Of a DNA stretch of 64,000 nt, positions 1 to 8,339 are shown piece by piece. Within the stretch, counting starts at the first letter, position 1, and each line of letters starts with the position of its first letter. The notes under the pieces were generated by a model. That model was not told the DNA's origin. It ran no database searches and saw only the letters and a program-made list of their open reading frames with translations. The stretch is from Campylobacter sp. CCS1377 (lineage in GTDB: Bacteria > Campylobacterota > Campylobacteria > Campylobacterales > Campylobacteraceae), in the NCBI RefSeq assembly GCF_040008265.1, contig NZ_CP155620.1, forward strand, positions 1,302,001 to 1,366,000, written 5' to 3'. The position numbers were made by a program, and so were the translations under genes.

Positions 1-225
1 CACCTCTCTAACGATAGCAAAAACATCATTTAAAATACTATCCAAACTTATATTTTCTTTGATTACCTTATCTTTTAAATCCGCAAAAACTTTTTTTAAA
101 TCCTCATCGCTAAGCTTTTGATATTTTTCTTCTAAAGCATTTATTTGCGCTACTCTTTTAAAGTATTTTTTTATAGCTCTAGCGTTTTTTGTTCCAAAAA
201 TTGCTTTTACAATATTTAAAAACAT
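1..225 (-). CDS. secA: SecA preprotein translocase ATPase, N-terminal fragment
   Basis: Only the first 75 codons lie in the window; the gene continues past the left edge. SecA is the cytoplasmic ATPase that drives unfolded preproteins through SecYEG. The ATG at 225-223 opens [16 protein letters not shown], and the helical stretch that follows ([17 protein letters not shown], then [10 protein letters not shown]) is the typical SecA N-terminus before the first nucleotide-binding domain. None of the Walker motifs is visible here. It is divergent from lolA, so both genes of the pair serve envelope protein export. The call rests on the N-terminal pattern and on the secA-lolA neighbourhood familiar from Campylobacter. 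Confidence 0.85.
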   Translation of the reverse strand, partial: MFLNIVKAIFGTKNARAIKKYFKRVAQINALEEKYQKLSDEDLKKVFADLKDKVIKENISLDSILNDVFAIVREV

Positions 226-260
226 CTTTAACCTTTTTCATTTAAATTTCATAAGTTGTG

Positions 261-295
261 ATTATAACTTTTATTTAATTAATCTTAGCTAGAAT
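261..295. promoter_or_regulatory. Divergent secA/lolA promoter region
   Basis: On the minus strand a perfect TATAAT (266-261) lies 36 bases before the secA ATG. On the plus strand TAGAAT (290-295) lies 35 bases before the lolA ATG, which is preceded by a GGAG ribosome binding site near 319. No -35 boxes are evident, as is usual for Campylobacter sigma-70 promoters. The assignments come from sequence pattern alone. Confidence 0.45.
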
Positions 296-329
296 ATCTT
301 TAAAATTTGTTATTTTTTGGAGCAAATCA

Positions 330-836
330 ATGAAAATTTTATTTTTTCTTATCTTGATCGGTGTAAAAATTTTAGCTTTTGATCCTAAATTCAAAACTTT
401 TTCGAGTGATTTTTTACAAAGAGTAGATTCAAAATCAAATTCAATTGAGTATAAAGGCAATTTCATTTTAACGCAAAATCAAGCTTTTTGGAATTACACC
501 TATCCTAGCAATAAACAAATCTATATCCAAAACAATGAAATTATCATCATTGAACACGATCTAGAACAAGTCATTTTCGCCAAACTTCAAACCCTACCTA
601 ATTTAAGTAAAATTTTCAAACAAGCCACAAAAATTGATACAAATCTTTATGAGGCAAAATATCAAAATATAACTTATAAAATTACCCTAGAAAATGATGA
701 AATCAAAAGCATCTCTTATCAAGACGAGCTAGAAAATATCATTACTATTGTTTTAAACAATGTCAAGCGCGACGAGATTATTGATAAACAAATTTTTGAA
801 GCAAAAATCCCGCCACACTATGACACAATTTATTAA
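330..836 (+). CDS. lolA: LolA outer-membrane lipoprotein carrier
   Basis: This 168-residue exported protein matches the periplasmic chaperone LolA, which takes lipoproteins from LolCDE at the inner membrane and ferries them across the periplasm. Residues 1-16 form a short signal peptide (MKILFFLILIGVKILA). The mature part shows the LolA pattern: an early aromatic-rich strand with FSSDFLQRV, then KGNFILTQNQAFWNYTYPSNKQIYIQ in two segments around residues 42-68, a typical LolA core. The length fits compact epsilonproteobacterial LolA. The ATG at 330 has a good GGAGCAAATCA leader. The gene ends in a four-base convergent overlap with the next gene, and no terminator lies between them. No LolB is expected in this group. 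Confidence 0.85.
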   Translation: MKILFFLILIGVKILAFDPKFKTFSSDFLQRVDSKSNSIEYKGNFILTQNQAFWNYTYPSNKQIYIQNNEIIIIEHDLEQVIFAKLQTLPNLSKIFKQATKIDTNLYEAKYQNITYKITLENDEIKSISYQDELENIITIVLNNVKRDEIIDKQIFEAKIPPHYDTIY

Positions 837-1444
837 TTAGTAGGATCAAATTTTATATCAAAGCCTGTGGAATTTTTTTCTACACTTTGATTATTTTCTA
901 ATTGCTTTAAAATTTGTTCGTTTAATTTTTCTTTTAAACTAGGTAAATTTATATCGTCGCTTCCATTTTCATCTTGAAAAAGAGTATCAATTTGTTTGAT
1001 TTTAAAGGGTTGATTTTTTTGCATTTTCTGAATTTCTTCTTTAGGTTTTGTGCCTTTTATCTCATTTTTTTCATCAATATTTTGCAAAAAACGCTTAAAC
1101 TCTTCCAAATCAAATTCTTTTACCCCATTTAAAGAAATGAAATAAATATTTTTAATCTGCAATTTATATTTTTTATTTATAAATTTTATAAGCGTTTCTT
1201 TAAATTTATTTTTCCCAAGTTCTGTAAAAATATCTTCATAAAAAAAACTCGAAATCACAGTATTAATACTGTCTTTAATTTTGGCGCTATTTTGCTCTAA
1301 ATTTTGCCCTTCAAATTCCAAAGTCATTTCAATTTTTTTCAACGCATTTATTGTGCTTTTAGAATACAAATCTGTTCTAAAGTTTTCTATCACCAAAGCC
1401 TTTAGTGCTAAAACGCTTATAAATAAACATAATAAAATCTTCAT
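833..1444 (-). CDS. Exported FliL-like periplasmic protein
   Basis: A 203-residue protein with an N-terminal signal or anchor segment (MKILLCLFISVLALKALV). I do not recognise it as a named gene; its Campylobacter counterpart is known to me only as a putative periplasmic protein. Residues about 38-115 run as a beta strand (KKIEMTLEFEG), a helix (SAKIKDSINTVISSFFYEDI), a GKNKFKETLIKFINK helix and a strand ending KNIYFISLNGV. That order resembles the C-terminal domain of the flagellar stator protein FliL. The tail is acidic and lysine-rich. Its start overlaps the end of the upstream helicase gene by four bases (ATGA type), so the two are cotranscribed. The FliL relation is inference from pattern only. 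Confidence 0.6.
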   Translation of the reverse strand: MKILLCLFISVLALKALVIENFRTDLYSKSTINALKKIEMTLEFEGQNLEQNSAKIKDSINTVISSFFYEDIFTELGKNKFKETLIKFINKKYKLQIKNIYFISLNGVKEFDLEEFKRFLQNIDEKNEIKGTKPKEEIQKMQKNQPFKIKQIDTLFQDENGSDDINLPSLKEKLNEQILKQLENNQSVEKNSTGFDIKFDPTN

Positions 1445-2763
1445 ATTATCCCTTCTTCTAAATTTAAAAAATGCGTTTGTTTGTAAAACTCTAATACTTT
1501 TATATCAAATTTTAAAATTTGTTTAAAATATAATTTAAAATCCATATTTTTTGAATAAAAAATTCTTAAAAAATTTGGATCAATCGCTCTAGAAAGCGCC
1601 ACATAAAGTTGGCCGTTCTCAAAAATATTATCTATATCACAAATTAATTTTTCTATACTCATTCCTTGCGATTTGTGTATGGTAATAGCATAAGCAAGTT
1701 TGATAGGAAATTGTATCATTTTAGCACGAATTTGCTCATCAATTTTATCCTCTTGCAAATTCAATTCTTCAAGAGCAAAAGCATATGGTTCAAGGATAAT
1801 TTCTTGATTATTGCTTTTACGAATTTTTAAATAAATTTGATCCTCTTGCTCAATAATATCACTAATAATCCCTTGCTCTCCATTATAATATCCTGCATCA
1901 AAATTATTAATACAAAAAATAATCTTAGCCCCAATTTTCACCTTCAGTTCTTCGGCCACATTAAGACTCTTAACCCAGTTAATCAAAATAAAATCATCTA
2001 ATTTTTCATCAATTTTAATTAATTTTGATTTCAAAATTATGGGTTTTGAATGAAGTTTTTCAAGCTCTTGCTCATTGATTAAATCCGCCTTTTTATTTAT
2101 CCCGCAAAGCAAAGTATAATCATTATTTAAGCCTATTTCTTGGGTAATAAAATTTTGAAAATAAGACACAATTTCTTCATCTAAAAATCCCTTTCGCAAA
2201 GCGGATAAATGAGAGTAAAATTGAATATTATTGGTTCGTTTTGCATTATTTAAACCAAGATTTATGAATGCAAAATCTCTCCACGCAAAAGAATCAAAGG
2301 CATAAAAACCCTGAGTAAATAAAGATTTATCTTCAGTTTTTACTACAGGAGGTAATTGAAAAAAATCCCCCACAACAAGTAATTTTCCATCAAATTCAGA
2401 ATTTTTAAGTCTATAATAAATCATTTCAAAAACGCTTGCGCTAACCATAGAGATTTCATCAATGATAATCAAATGCGTCTTTTTTAAAATTTTCCTAAGT
2501 TTAATCAACTTATCCTTTTGTTTTCTATCATAAACCATTAATTCATCAAAATTCAAACAACGGCCTAAGGCAAAAAAACTATGCAAGGTAACTCCACAAA
2601 TATTCAAAGCTGAAATTGCACTAGAACCCAAAGCTACAACATTTTTACCCTTATTTTTATAAGTTTTTTTAACTTCTAAAGTCAAATAAGACTTTCCAAC
2701 CCCAGCGCCGCCACTCAAAAAAATATGATCTTTTTCTAAAAATTTTAAAATTTTATCCGTCAT
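1441..2763 (-). CDS. Pif1/RecD-type superfamily 1 DNA helicase
   Basis: This 440-residue ATPase is likely a DNA helicase of the Pif1/RecD-like branch. The Walker A motif GGAGVGKS sits at residues 18-25. Walker B (IIIDEISM) follows about 80 residues later, then FFQLPPV (motif III type). Near the C-terminus are YAITIHKSQGMS and YVALSRA, which match the last helicase motifs of Pif1 and RecD2. The protein is only slightly longer than the minimal core and carries no extra nuclease domain. It is divergent from the NlpC/P60 lipoprotein and cotranscribed with the FliL-like gene. What substrate it unwinds cannot be read from the sequence; roles at G-quadruplexes or stalled forks are known for Pif1 relatives elsewhere. 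Confidence 0.85.
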   Translation of the reverse strand: MTDKILKFLEKDHIFLSGGAGVGKSYLTLEVKKTYKNKGKNVVALGSSAISALNICGVTLHSFFALGRCLNFDELMVYDRKQKDKLIKLRKILKKTHLIIIDEISMVSASVFEMIYYRLKNSEFDGKLLVVGDFFQLPPVVKTEDKSLFTQGFYAFDSFAWRDFAFINLGLNNAKRTNNIQFYSHLSALRKGFLDEEIVSYFQNFITQEIGLNNDYTLLCGINKKADLINEQELEKLHSKPIILKSKLIKIDEKLDDFILINWVKSLNVAEELKVKIGAKIIFCINNFDAGYYNGEQGIISDIIEQEDQIYLKIRKSNNQEIILEPYAFALEELNLQEDKIDEQIRAKMIQFPIKLAYAITIHKSQGMSIEKLICDIDNIFENGQLYVALSRAIDPNFLRIFYSKNMDFKLYFKQILKFDIKVLEFYKQTHFLNLEEGII

Positions 2764-2780
2764 TGTTTTTATTCCTTAGT

Positions 2781-2790
2781 TATAATTATA
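2781..2790. promoter_or_regulatory. Overlapping divergent -10 boxes, helicase / lipoprotein
   Basis: The string tataattata holds TATAAT on the plus strand (2781-2786), 35 bases before the lipoprotein ATG. On the minus strand it holds TATAAT (2790-2785), 22 bases before the helicase ATG. The two boxes share bases, so polymerase could serve only one direction at a time. This is a pattern-based call. Confidence 0.45.
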
Positions 2791-2820
2791 TCTTATATTT
2801 TAAAAACTAAAGCGAGCATA

Positions 2821-4131
2821 ATGAAATACTTTTTTCTTTTTATTATTTGTATTTTTTTGACTTCTTGTTCCAATAAAAAACTGACTTCTAATTATTTGGA
2901 TTTTAAATATCAACAAGATATTAATATCTTGCCAGCTCTTGACAAAAACCAAACCTTTTCTTTAAATAATTATAAAAAAAACTTTTTTTCTCCTTGGCAT
3001 ATGAAAATCACCCACAAAAATCCAGAGCAAATCTTTTGGTCTTTTAATTTCTATATGAATACTCAAAAAGAATTTTATTTCTTTAATAAACAAAAAATTC
3101 CAAAAACTTGGTTTGAAAAACAAATCACAAATGCCAATGCAAAAGATTTTTTAAAAATCAACAAAAAAGCACTTGTAATTAAAAATTCCTTACTAAAAAA
3201 CTTGCCCGTGGATACTCCTATCTTACTTGATCCTTTTAAGCAAGGCGAAGGGATACCTTTTGATTATGCTCAAGATTCTGTTCTTAATATCGCAAGTGCC
3301 ATTTTAGTATCTCATTATACTCTAGATAAACGCTTTGTTTTCGTTAATACTGAAAGTGGCTGGGGTTTTATCCCTGCGCAAAATATAGAATTTTTTAGCG
3401 ACAAAAGAGCAAAAATTTATGAAAATTTAAATTTCATCACTCCTTTGAAGGACAAATTTCCTATTTATGATAAAGACGATAACTTCATATTTCAAACCCG
3501 TATTGGAGCTTTATATCCTTATTATAGTGAAGATAAAAATTTTTATTTTGGAAAAATTGGTTCTTTAAAATTTAAATTTCCAAAATCAAAAGCGGTAAAA
3601 TTTCCTTTGGAATTTAATGAGAATAATTTAAAATCTCAACTCACTCAGCTTCTAGCTTTGCCTTATGGATGGGGAGGATATAACTATGAAAGAGATTGCT
3701 CTTTATTTTTAAGAGATGTCTTTGCTCCTTTTGGATTATATATGCCACGAAATTCAAAAGCACAAAGTGAATATTTTACCCAATTTAATATCAGCAAATT
3801 AAGCAATCAACAAAAACAAATTTTCCTCAAGAAATACGCCAAGACTTATTTAACTCTACTTTATATGAAAGGTCATATTATGCTTTATGCGGGGACTATT
3901 AATGATGATATTTTAGCCCTGCATAGTGCTTGGGGCGTTAAAACAAAAGATGATGGACGCTTATTAATCGCCAAAAATGCCATTACAACACTTGATATTG
4001 CTAGCGACAAGAAAGAAGTCGATAGCAAAGATTTATTTATTTCAAGACTTAGTGCGGTAAGTTTTTTATCTTTAAGCCAAGAAGAAAAAGAAGAAATTTC
4101 AAATTATCTTCAAAATATCAATTCTCATTAG
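2821..4131 (+). CDS. SH3-containing NlpC/P60 peptidoglycan hydrolase, lipoprotein
   Basis: A 436-residue lipoprotein that probably cleaves peptide stems of peptidoglycan. The signal peptide ends in a lipobox with Cys16 (FLTSC). The middle (about residues 150-260) contains SH3-like segments, including FVFVNTESGWGFIP, which is a classic bacterial SH3 pattern. The catalytic NlpC/P60 domain occupies about residues 270-420. It has LPYGWGG, the nucleophile Cys293 in ERDCSLF, His352 in GHIMLYAG, and a following HSAWGV segment. Such proteins remodel the wall from the outer membrane or periplasm. The last 14 bases overlap the convergent transaminase gene. The order N-terminal SH3 then P60 is common in Helicobacter and Campylobacter relatives. 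Confidence 0.85.
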   Translation: MKYFFLFIICIFLTSCSNKKLTSNYLDFKYQQDINILPALDKNQTFSLNNYKKNFFSPWHMKITHKNPEQIFWSFNFYMNTQKEFYFFNKQKIPKTWFEKQITNANAKDFLKINKKALVIKNSLLKNLPVDTPILLDPFKQGEGIPFDYAQDSVLNIASAILVSHYTLDKRFVFVNTESGWGFIPAQNIEFFSDKRAKIYENLNFITPLKDKFPIYDKDDNFIFQTRIGALYPYYSEDKNFYFGKIGSLKFKFPKSKAVKFPLEFNENNLKSQLTQLLALPYGWGGYNYERDCSLFLRDVFAPFGLYMPRNSKAQSEYFTQFNISKLSNQQKQIFLKKYAKTYLTLLYMKGHIMLYAGTINDDILALHSAWGVKTKDDGRLLIAKNAITTLDIASDKKEVDSKDLFISRLSAVSFLSLSQEEKEEISNYLQNINSH

Positions 4132-4984
4132 CTTCTGCTAAAATTTTCTCTACATATTTTTGACGAAGTTTTGGAACAAATTCGCCAATTTTTCCATCAT
4201 TAATCAACTTACCATCAGCTTTAATCACAGGCACTAGCAAAAGGGTTGCTGCAGAAATAAAAACCTCATCAGCCTCATAAACTTCATCCATACTAAAGGC
4301 TCTTTCTTCAATCATAAGCCCAACTTCTTTAGCAAATTTTAAAATATTTTTACGACGAATTCCAGGCAGTATTTCATTTGAAAAAGGCTTGGTAATTAAA
4401 GTTTTGTTTTTAATGATAAAAGCTGAAGAACTCGAACCCTCATTTACCTTACCATTTTCAATCATAAAAGCCTCATCAGCATTTGCCACAACAGCCTTTT
4501 CTTTTGCCATACATTGTGCTAAAAGCGAAATAGATTTTATATCGCGTCTTTTCCATCTTATATCACTCACGCTAACAATACTAATGCCTTTATCTTTTAA
4601 CTCATTATCAAGCACTTTGCTTTCAAACACAAAAGCCATCACAGTGGGTTTTAAACCTTTTAAAAAAGCAAAATCCCTTGAAGCAACTCCACGCGTTATT
4701 TGTATATAAATTCCGCCTTCTTTAAGAGAATTTATATTGATTAACTCTTTTAAAATATTTTCAAATTCTTCTTTTTCATAAGGCAAAACCAATTGTATTG
4801 CCTCTAAACTACGCTTAAATCTCTCCCAAAACTCTTCCTTATCAACCATTTTACTTTTGATAACAGGTATTACCTCATAAATTCCGTCTCCAAAAATAAA
4901 ACCCCTATCAAAAACACTCACTTTTGCCTCGCAAGACTTTAAAAACTCACCATTTAAAAAAATCATTTCCTTTTCTTGCATCAT
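4118..4984 (-). CDS. dat: Class IV aminotransferase, D-amino-acid (D-alanine) transaminase type
   Basis: A 288-residue PLP enzyme of fold type IV. The signature RWKRRDIKSISLL around Lys150 is typical of D-alanine aminotransferase, with Lys150 as Schiff-base lysine. FDRGFIFGDGIYEV near residues 25-38 and EVFISAATLLLVPV near the C-terminus also fit. The enzyme would interconvert D-alanine plus 2-oxoglutarate with pyruvate plus D-glutamate, feeding peptidoglycan. A branched-chain or aminodeoxychorismate-lyase role is the main alternative; the RWKRRDIKS motif favours Dat. It starts three bases after the stop of the phase-variable glycosyltransferase, so translation may be coupled to it. The start is MMQEKEM; the methionine at residue 7 is also possible. 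Confidence 0.8.
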   Translation of the reverse strand: MMQEKEMIFLNGEFLKSCEAKVSVFDRGFIFGDGIYEVIPVIKSKMVDKEEFWERFKRSLEAIQLVLPYEKEEFENILKELININSLKEGGIYIQITRGVASRDFAFLKGLKPTVMAFVFESKVLDNELKDKGISIVSVSDIRWKRRDIKSISLLAQCMAKEKAVVANADEAFMIENGKVNEGSSSSAFIIKNKTLITKPFSNEILPGIRRKNILKFAKEVGLMIEERAFSMDEVYEADEVFISAATLLLVPVIKADGKLINDGKIGEFVPKLRQKYVEKILAEANEN

Positions 4985-4987
4985 TTT

Positions 4988-6001
4988 TTATCCTTTTATA
5001 AGTTCTAAAATATCTTTATCTAATTCTAGCTGATTTGAGTAATAAAAATACTTAGCCAAAACTAAAATTCCAATATAAAATTCTCTCTTTTCATCTAAAA
5101 ATTGCTCAATATACTCATGGGCATTTTGTATGATCTGTAATGCCTTTTTAGGGTGTGCGTTATAATAACAAATTTGCTCTTCTAAATTATTTTCATCGAC
5201 CAAAATAAAATGCTCATTAGGAACAAGCTTTCCCTCCATAAACCAAGTTTCACAAGTCATCTTAGGCGATAAAACCAAAGAATTTGAACTTAAAGCCCAT
5301 TTTAAATTACTTGCAACATCATTGCCTTCTAAAGAAATAATGAATTTATATTTCATTTGTTCTTGCTTACTTAAAAAACCTTTTCTCCACATTTTATAAT
5401 CATTATTAGTACAACCCAAATCACACAAAGAACTCCCAAAATATCTTTCAAAAAATTCTTTTCTATGCTTTTGATAGATTGCACCTCTAAAAACTGCTTT
5501 GTTTTGCTTATTTTCAAAATTCATTTTATCTTCAAGAAAAACAAAATGCCTATTTTTATCAAGTTTTAAAATGATATTATTATAATTTTTCTCATTAAGA
5601 GGTCTTGATTTGCAAATGACTGGGGGGGGGCAAAAAGTGCAATTAATATCTCCGTATTTTTTCACCCACAATAAATCATCTTTAAAATATTTACTAATCT
5701 TATATCCATCATAAGCTAAAGAAGTTTTTTTAAAAGGCAGTTTGCCTATTTTTTCTTTTTCATGGCAGGCTTGTAAATCCTTAGAGAAATCTGAATTAAT
5801 TTTATTATAATACCCTACTCGTTCGCTTATATAAGCTAAATTTTTCGCATCGTATTTTAAAATATCGCTAAAAATATCCTTTAATTTTCTTTGAAAGAAA
5901 ATTCTTGGAATTAAAGCAACGCCAATACCTTTAACATTCATTACAAAACGACAATCAGACATTTCGCTCTCTTTAAATAATTTTATTTTAAAAAATTTCA
6001 C
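4988..6001 (-). CDS. GT90 / CAP10-family glycosyltransferase, phase-variable
   Basis: A 337-residue protein of the CAP10/LpsA (GT90) family, which adds sugars, often xylose or glucose, to lipooligosaccharide core or other glycans. The N-terminal part has the family helix around YYNKINSDF. The central strand carries VICKSRPL followed by NKAVFRGAIYQKHR, where the FRG box is family-typical. The C-terminal half has the strongest signature, SLEGNDVASNLKWALSSNS, followed by WFMEGKLVPNEHFILV. A C9 tract (plus-strand G9, 5622-5630) encodes Cys-Pro-Pro-Pro at residues 124-127 and keeps the frame open, so the gene is ON in this sequence. A one-base slip would truncate it near residue 127. The gene is first in a two-gene operon with dat. 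The acceptor sugar is unknown. Confidence 0.8.
   Translation of the reverse strand: MKFFKIKLFKESEMSDCRFVMNVKGIGVALIPRIFFQRKLKDIFSDILKYDAKNLAYISERVGYYNKINSDFSKDLQACHEKEKIGKLPFKKTSLAYDGYKISKYFKDDLLWVKKYGDINCTFCPPPVICKSRPLNEKNYNNIILKLDKNRHFVFLEDKMNFENKQNKAVFRGAIYQKHRKEFFERYFGSSLCDLGCTNNDYKMWRKGFLSKQEQMKYKFIISLEGNDVASNLKWALSSNSLVLSPKMTCETWFMEGKLVPNEHFILVDENNLEEQICYYNAHPKKALQIIQNAHEYIEQFLDEKREFYIGILVLAKYFYYSNQLELDKDILELIKG
5622..5630. repeat. Homopolymeric G9/C9 contingency tract (ON)
   Basis: Nine consecutive G on the plus strand inside the GT90 gene, read as nine C on the coding strand. In Campylobacter, G/C tracts of eight or more in surface-structure genes slip during replication and switch frames. 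The GT90 motifs before and after the tract are in one frame at this length. Confidence 0.9.
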
Positions 6002-6071
6002 AAAAATTATAATTATTTATGATAAAATTCAAAACAAAAAATTATACCAAAAACTCAGAAAGTTTATTTTG

Positions 6072-6563
6072 ATGAAAAAAATCGAATCATTCGTTTTGAA
6101 TTTCCTTTTTAAGATTTCAACACAGCCCGTGCTTTTAAGAGATTTATTAGAAGCCAATGCTTTATTTAATGAAGGAATGCTAGTTGATCCTGCAAAATTG
6201 AATTATAAATTAAAAGTATTTAATTCTTATTTATTATATGCTTTTATTTGTCTTATTGTCTTAACACCACTTCTTGCAATTACACATTATCTTTTTACTC
6301 TTTTAGATTTTCACATTAGCATAATCAGTGCTATTGTTGTAACCTCTACTATTTTTATAGGCTATGATCTTTTCAAAATTTACACACGCAAACTTATTTC
6401 TAAAAAACTCATACAAAAAGCTTGGATGATCCATTTTCCTTGTTTTCCATATGAAAAATATTCAAATTTAGTTGAAAATATCTATAAGCAAGCCTTAAAG
6501 GAAGAAATTCCGAAAAATTCTTTAGAACAATATGTGTTGGAAAAAATCGTTCAAAATTCTTAA
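6072..6563 (+). CDS. Small two-helix inner-membrane protein, unknown function
   Basis: A 163-residue protein that I do not recognise by function; a similar gene lies beside the rsmH-ppiD-ftsA block in C. jejuni. Residues about 52-75 and 80-102 are hydrophobic and likely cross the membrane (YAFICLIVLTPLLAI; IISAIVVTSTIFIGYDLF). A positively charged stretch (KIYTRKLISKKLIQKAW) follows and should face the cytoplasm. An ATG at 6072 is preferred to the TTG one codon upstream. It ends one base before the convergent FtsL-like gene, with no terminator between. Confidence 0.65.
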   Translation: MKKIESFVLNFLFKISTQPVLLRDLLEANALFNEGMLVDPAKLNYKLKVFNSYLLYAFICLIVLTPLLAITHYLFTLLDFHISIISAIVVTSTIFIGYDLFKIYTRKLISKKLIQKAWMIHFPCFPYEKYSNLVENIYKQALKEEIPKNSLEQYVLEKIVQNS

Positions 6564-6564
6564 A

Positions 6565-7416
6565 TCACTCCAAATAATCCAAAATTTGATTTTGAAACCG
6601 CATATTTTCTAAACGCCTTTTAAGTTCTTTATTTTCTTCATTTAATACTGCTTCTTGCGATCTTAAAACAGCAATATCGCGGCTTAAATAATAAATATTA
6701 TTCCTTATATAAATTTGAGGTATAAAAACAACCAAAGAAAACATTAAAATCAAAAAAGAAAACAATAGATGATTTTTATTTAAATTTGCATCCTCTTTTG
6801 TAGCAATTTTATAACCCTCTAATAAAATATCTTTTGTTTGCAAGTTGCTTTCTTGATTATTTTGCTCCAAAGATAAATTTTCGATTCGTGTATCTGATTT
6901 TTCTTTATTTTGTTTTTGACTTTTATCTTGAAATTTTATTTTTGTATTTGCAATTTTTAAATCAGATATAAATTTCTTTTTGCATTTTAAACTAAGAAAA
7001 TTCTTTAAATTTAAAGTCCTTTTTTCAATGAAATTTATCGGATTTTGTTTTTCTTTATTTGCTTGATTTTTAACATCTATTTTTTGTTTTTTAATCAATT
7101 TTAAATTTTTAATTTGAATTCTTGAAAAAACTTTTGATATCAAACCCTGTTTTTCTTCGAGTTTTACATTAATTAAATCTTCTTTTAAATAAATACTTGC
7201 TTTTTTTTGTGTATTTTGCGTATTTAAAGAATCCAAAAATTCATACTTGTGCTTTTGAGTTTTAATTCTTCTTTTTAAAATGTCATCGCTTTTTAAAGAC
7301 TCTTCATCTTCTATATTATCGTAATTAGGCTTTTTACCTTCCTTGATCGCTCTTGAATACTGAAGCATTTTTTTGCGTATATTTTGCTTTTCTTTTAAAA
7401 ACTCATCCTCAGTCAT
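6565..7416 (-). CDS. FtsL-like bitopic division protein with long cytoplasmic N-terminus
   Basis: A 283-residue protein, usually listed as an unnamed membrane protein. Residues 1 to about 215 are very lysine- and glutamine-rich and predicted cytoplasmic. A single transmembrane segment (LLFSFLILMFSLVVFIPQIYI) follows at about 217-237. The last 45 residues form a heptad-like helix (SRDIAVLRSQEAVLNEENK, then LKRRLENMRFQNQILDYLE). That topology and its place two bases after rsmH are exactly those of ftsL in dcw clusters; FtsL links FtsB and FtsQ in the divisome. The ATG at 7416 (MTEDEF) is chosen because an upstream ATG at 7455 would overlap rsmH by 37 bases. The FtsL identity is inference from context and topology. 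Confidence 0.7.
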   Translation of the reverse strand: MTEDEFLKEKQNIRKKMLQYSRAIKEGKKPNYDNIEDEESLKSDDILKRRIKTQKHKYEFLDSLNTQNTQKKASIYLKEDLINVKLEEKQGLISKVFSRIQIKNLKLIKKQKIDVKNQANKEKQNPINFIEKRTLNLKNFLSLKCKKKFISDLKIANTKIKFQDKSQKQNKEKSDTRIENLSLEQNNQESNLQTKDILLEGYKIATKEDANLNKNHLLFSFLILMFSLVVFIPQIYIRNNIYYLSRDIAVLRSQEAVLNEENKELKRRLENMRFQNQILDYLE

Positions 7417-7418
7417 TA

Positions 7419-8339
7419 TTACCCTAAAAATTGAAATACTCTCATTTTTGCACAACTCGAGCGTGAATTATAATATATTTCTTCTTTACTTGCAATTATA
7501 GCTTTTTTACTTAGAATTTTACCCAAACTATGATTATTCCCGCATTCACATTTAAGCGCCATCTCATGACAGATGCAATTTTTACTCCATTCTTTAAATG
7601 CATTTTTAATCATTCTATCTTCTAAAGAATGAAAGCTAATAATCGCTACTTTGCAGCCCTTTGGTTTTATTTTTTTTAATTTTTCTAAAAATTGCTTTAA
7701 AACTCCAAGCTCATTATTAACTTCTATACGAATGGCCTGAAAAACCAAAATCGCTTTTAAAACTTTCCTACCTTTAAAATACCCCTTTCCTATAATTTCA
7801 ACCAATTCTTTTGCCGTCGTTATTTCTTTATTTAAACGCGCTTTACATATCTTTTGTGCTATGATTTCTGCTTCATTTTCCAATTCACCATATTCTAAAA
7901 AAATATGCCGTAATTTTTCTTTAGAATAAGAATTTACAACCATCTTAGCATCTAATGTCGTACTTTTATCCATTCGCATATCCAAAAAATCAGAATCAAG
8001 AGCAAAACCGCGTTCATTATAATCTAGCTGCAAGGAAGAAACACCAATGTCTGCTAAAATACCCTTTAAATTATTCGTATCGATTTTATCCAAAATATCA
8101 CAAAAATTACTTTTTATAATTTGCACTCTTTGCGAAAAATCTGCTAACTTTTTCTTAGAAAATTCCAAAGCCATTTCGTCTTGATCACAAGCATACAAAT
8201 AGAGTTTAGGATAATGCTTTAAAAGCTCATAACTATGTCCTGCATAGCCTAAAGTACAATCTAAAAATACACCTTCATTAAGATCGGAAAATATATTTAA
8301 AACTTCATTTAATAAAACAGGAATATGTGGACTTTGCAA
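7419..8339 (-). CDS. rsmH: 16S rRNA (cytosine-1402-N4)-methyltransferase RsmH (MraW)
   Basis: A 306-residue SAM-dependent methyltransferase that acts on C1402 in the ribosomal P site. The sequence opens PHIPVLLNEVLNIFSD and shows the SAM-binding strand FLDCTLGYAGHS. It also has GILADIGVSSLQLDYNERG, VFQAIRIEVNNELG, and ISFHSLEDRMIKNAF, all diagnostic of RsmH. The length is normal. The start is TTG (8339-8337), preceded by AAGG at suitable spacing. The gene is cotranscribed with the FtsL-like gene, the conserved head of the division/cell-wall cluster. Confidence 0.93.
   Translation of the reverse strand: MQSPHIPVLLNEVLNIFSDLNEGVFLDCTLGYAGHSYELLKHYPKLYLYACDQDEMALEFSKKKLADFSQRVQIIKSNFCDILDKIDTNNLKGILADIGVSSLQLDYNERGFALDSDFLDMRMDKSTTLDAKMVVNSYSKEKLRHIFLEYGELENEAEIIAQKICKARLNKEITTAKELVEIIGKGYFKGRKVLKAILVFQAIRIEVNNELGVLKQFLEKLKKIKPKGCKVAIISFHSLEDRMIKNAFKEWSKNCICHEMALKCECGNNHSLGKILSKKAIIASKEEIYYNSRSSCAKMRVFQFLG

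Noticed and set aside
7417-7455. An upstream ATG for the FtsL-like gene
   Set aside because: It would overlap rsmH by 37 bases and prefix 13 residues unlike the rest; the ATG at 7416 is two bases after the rsmH stop.
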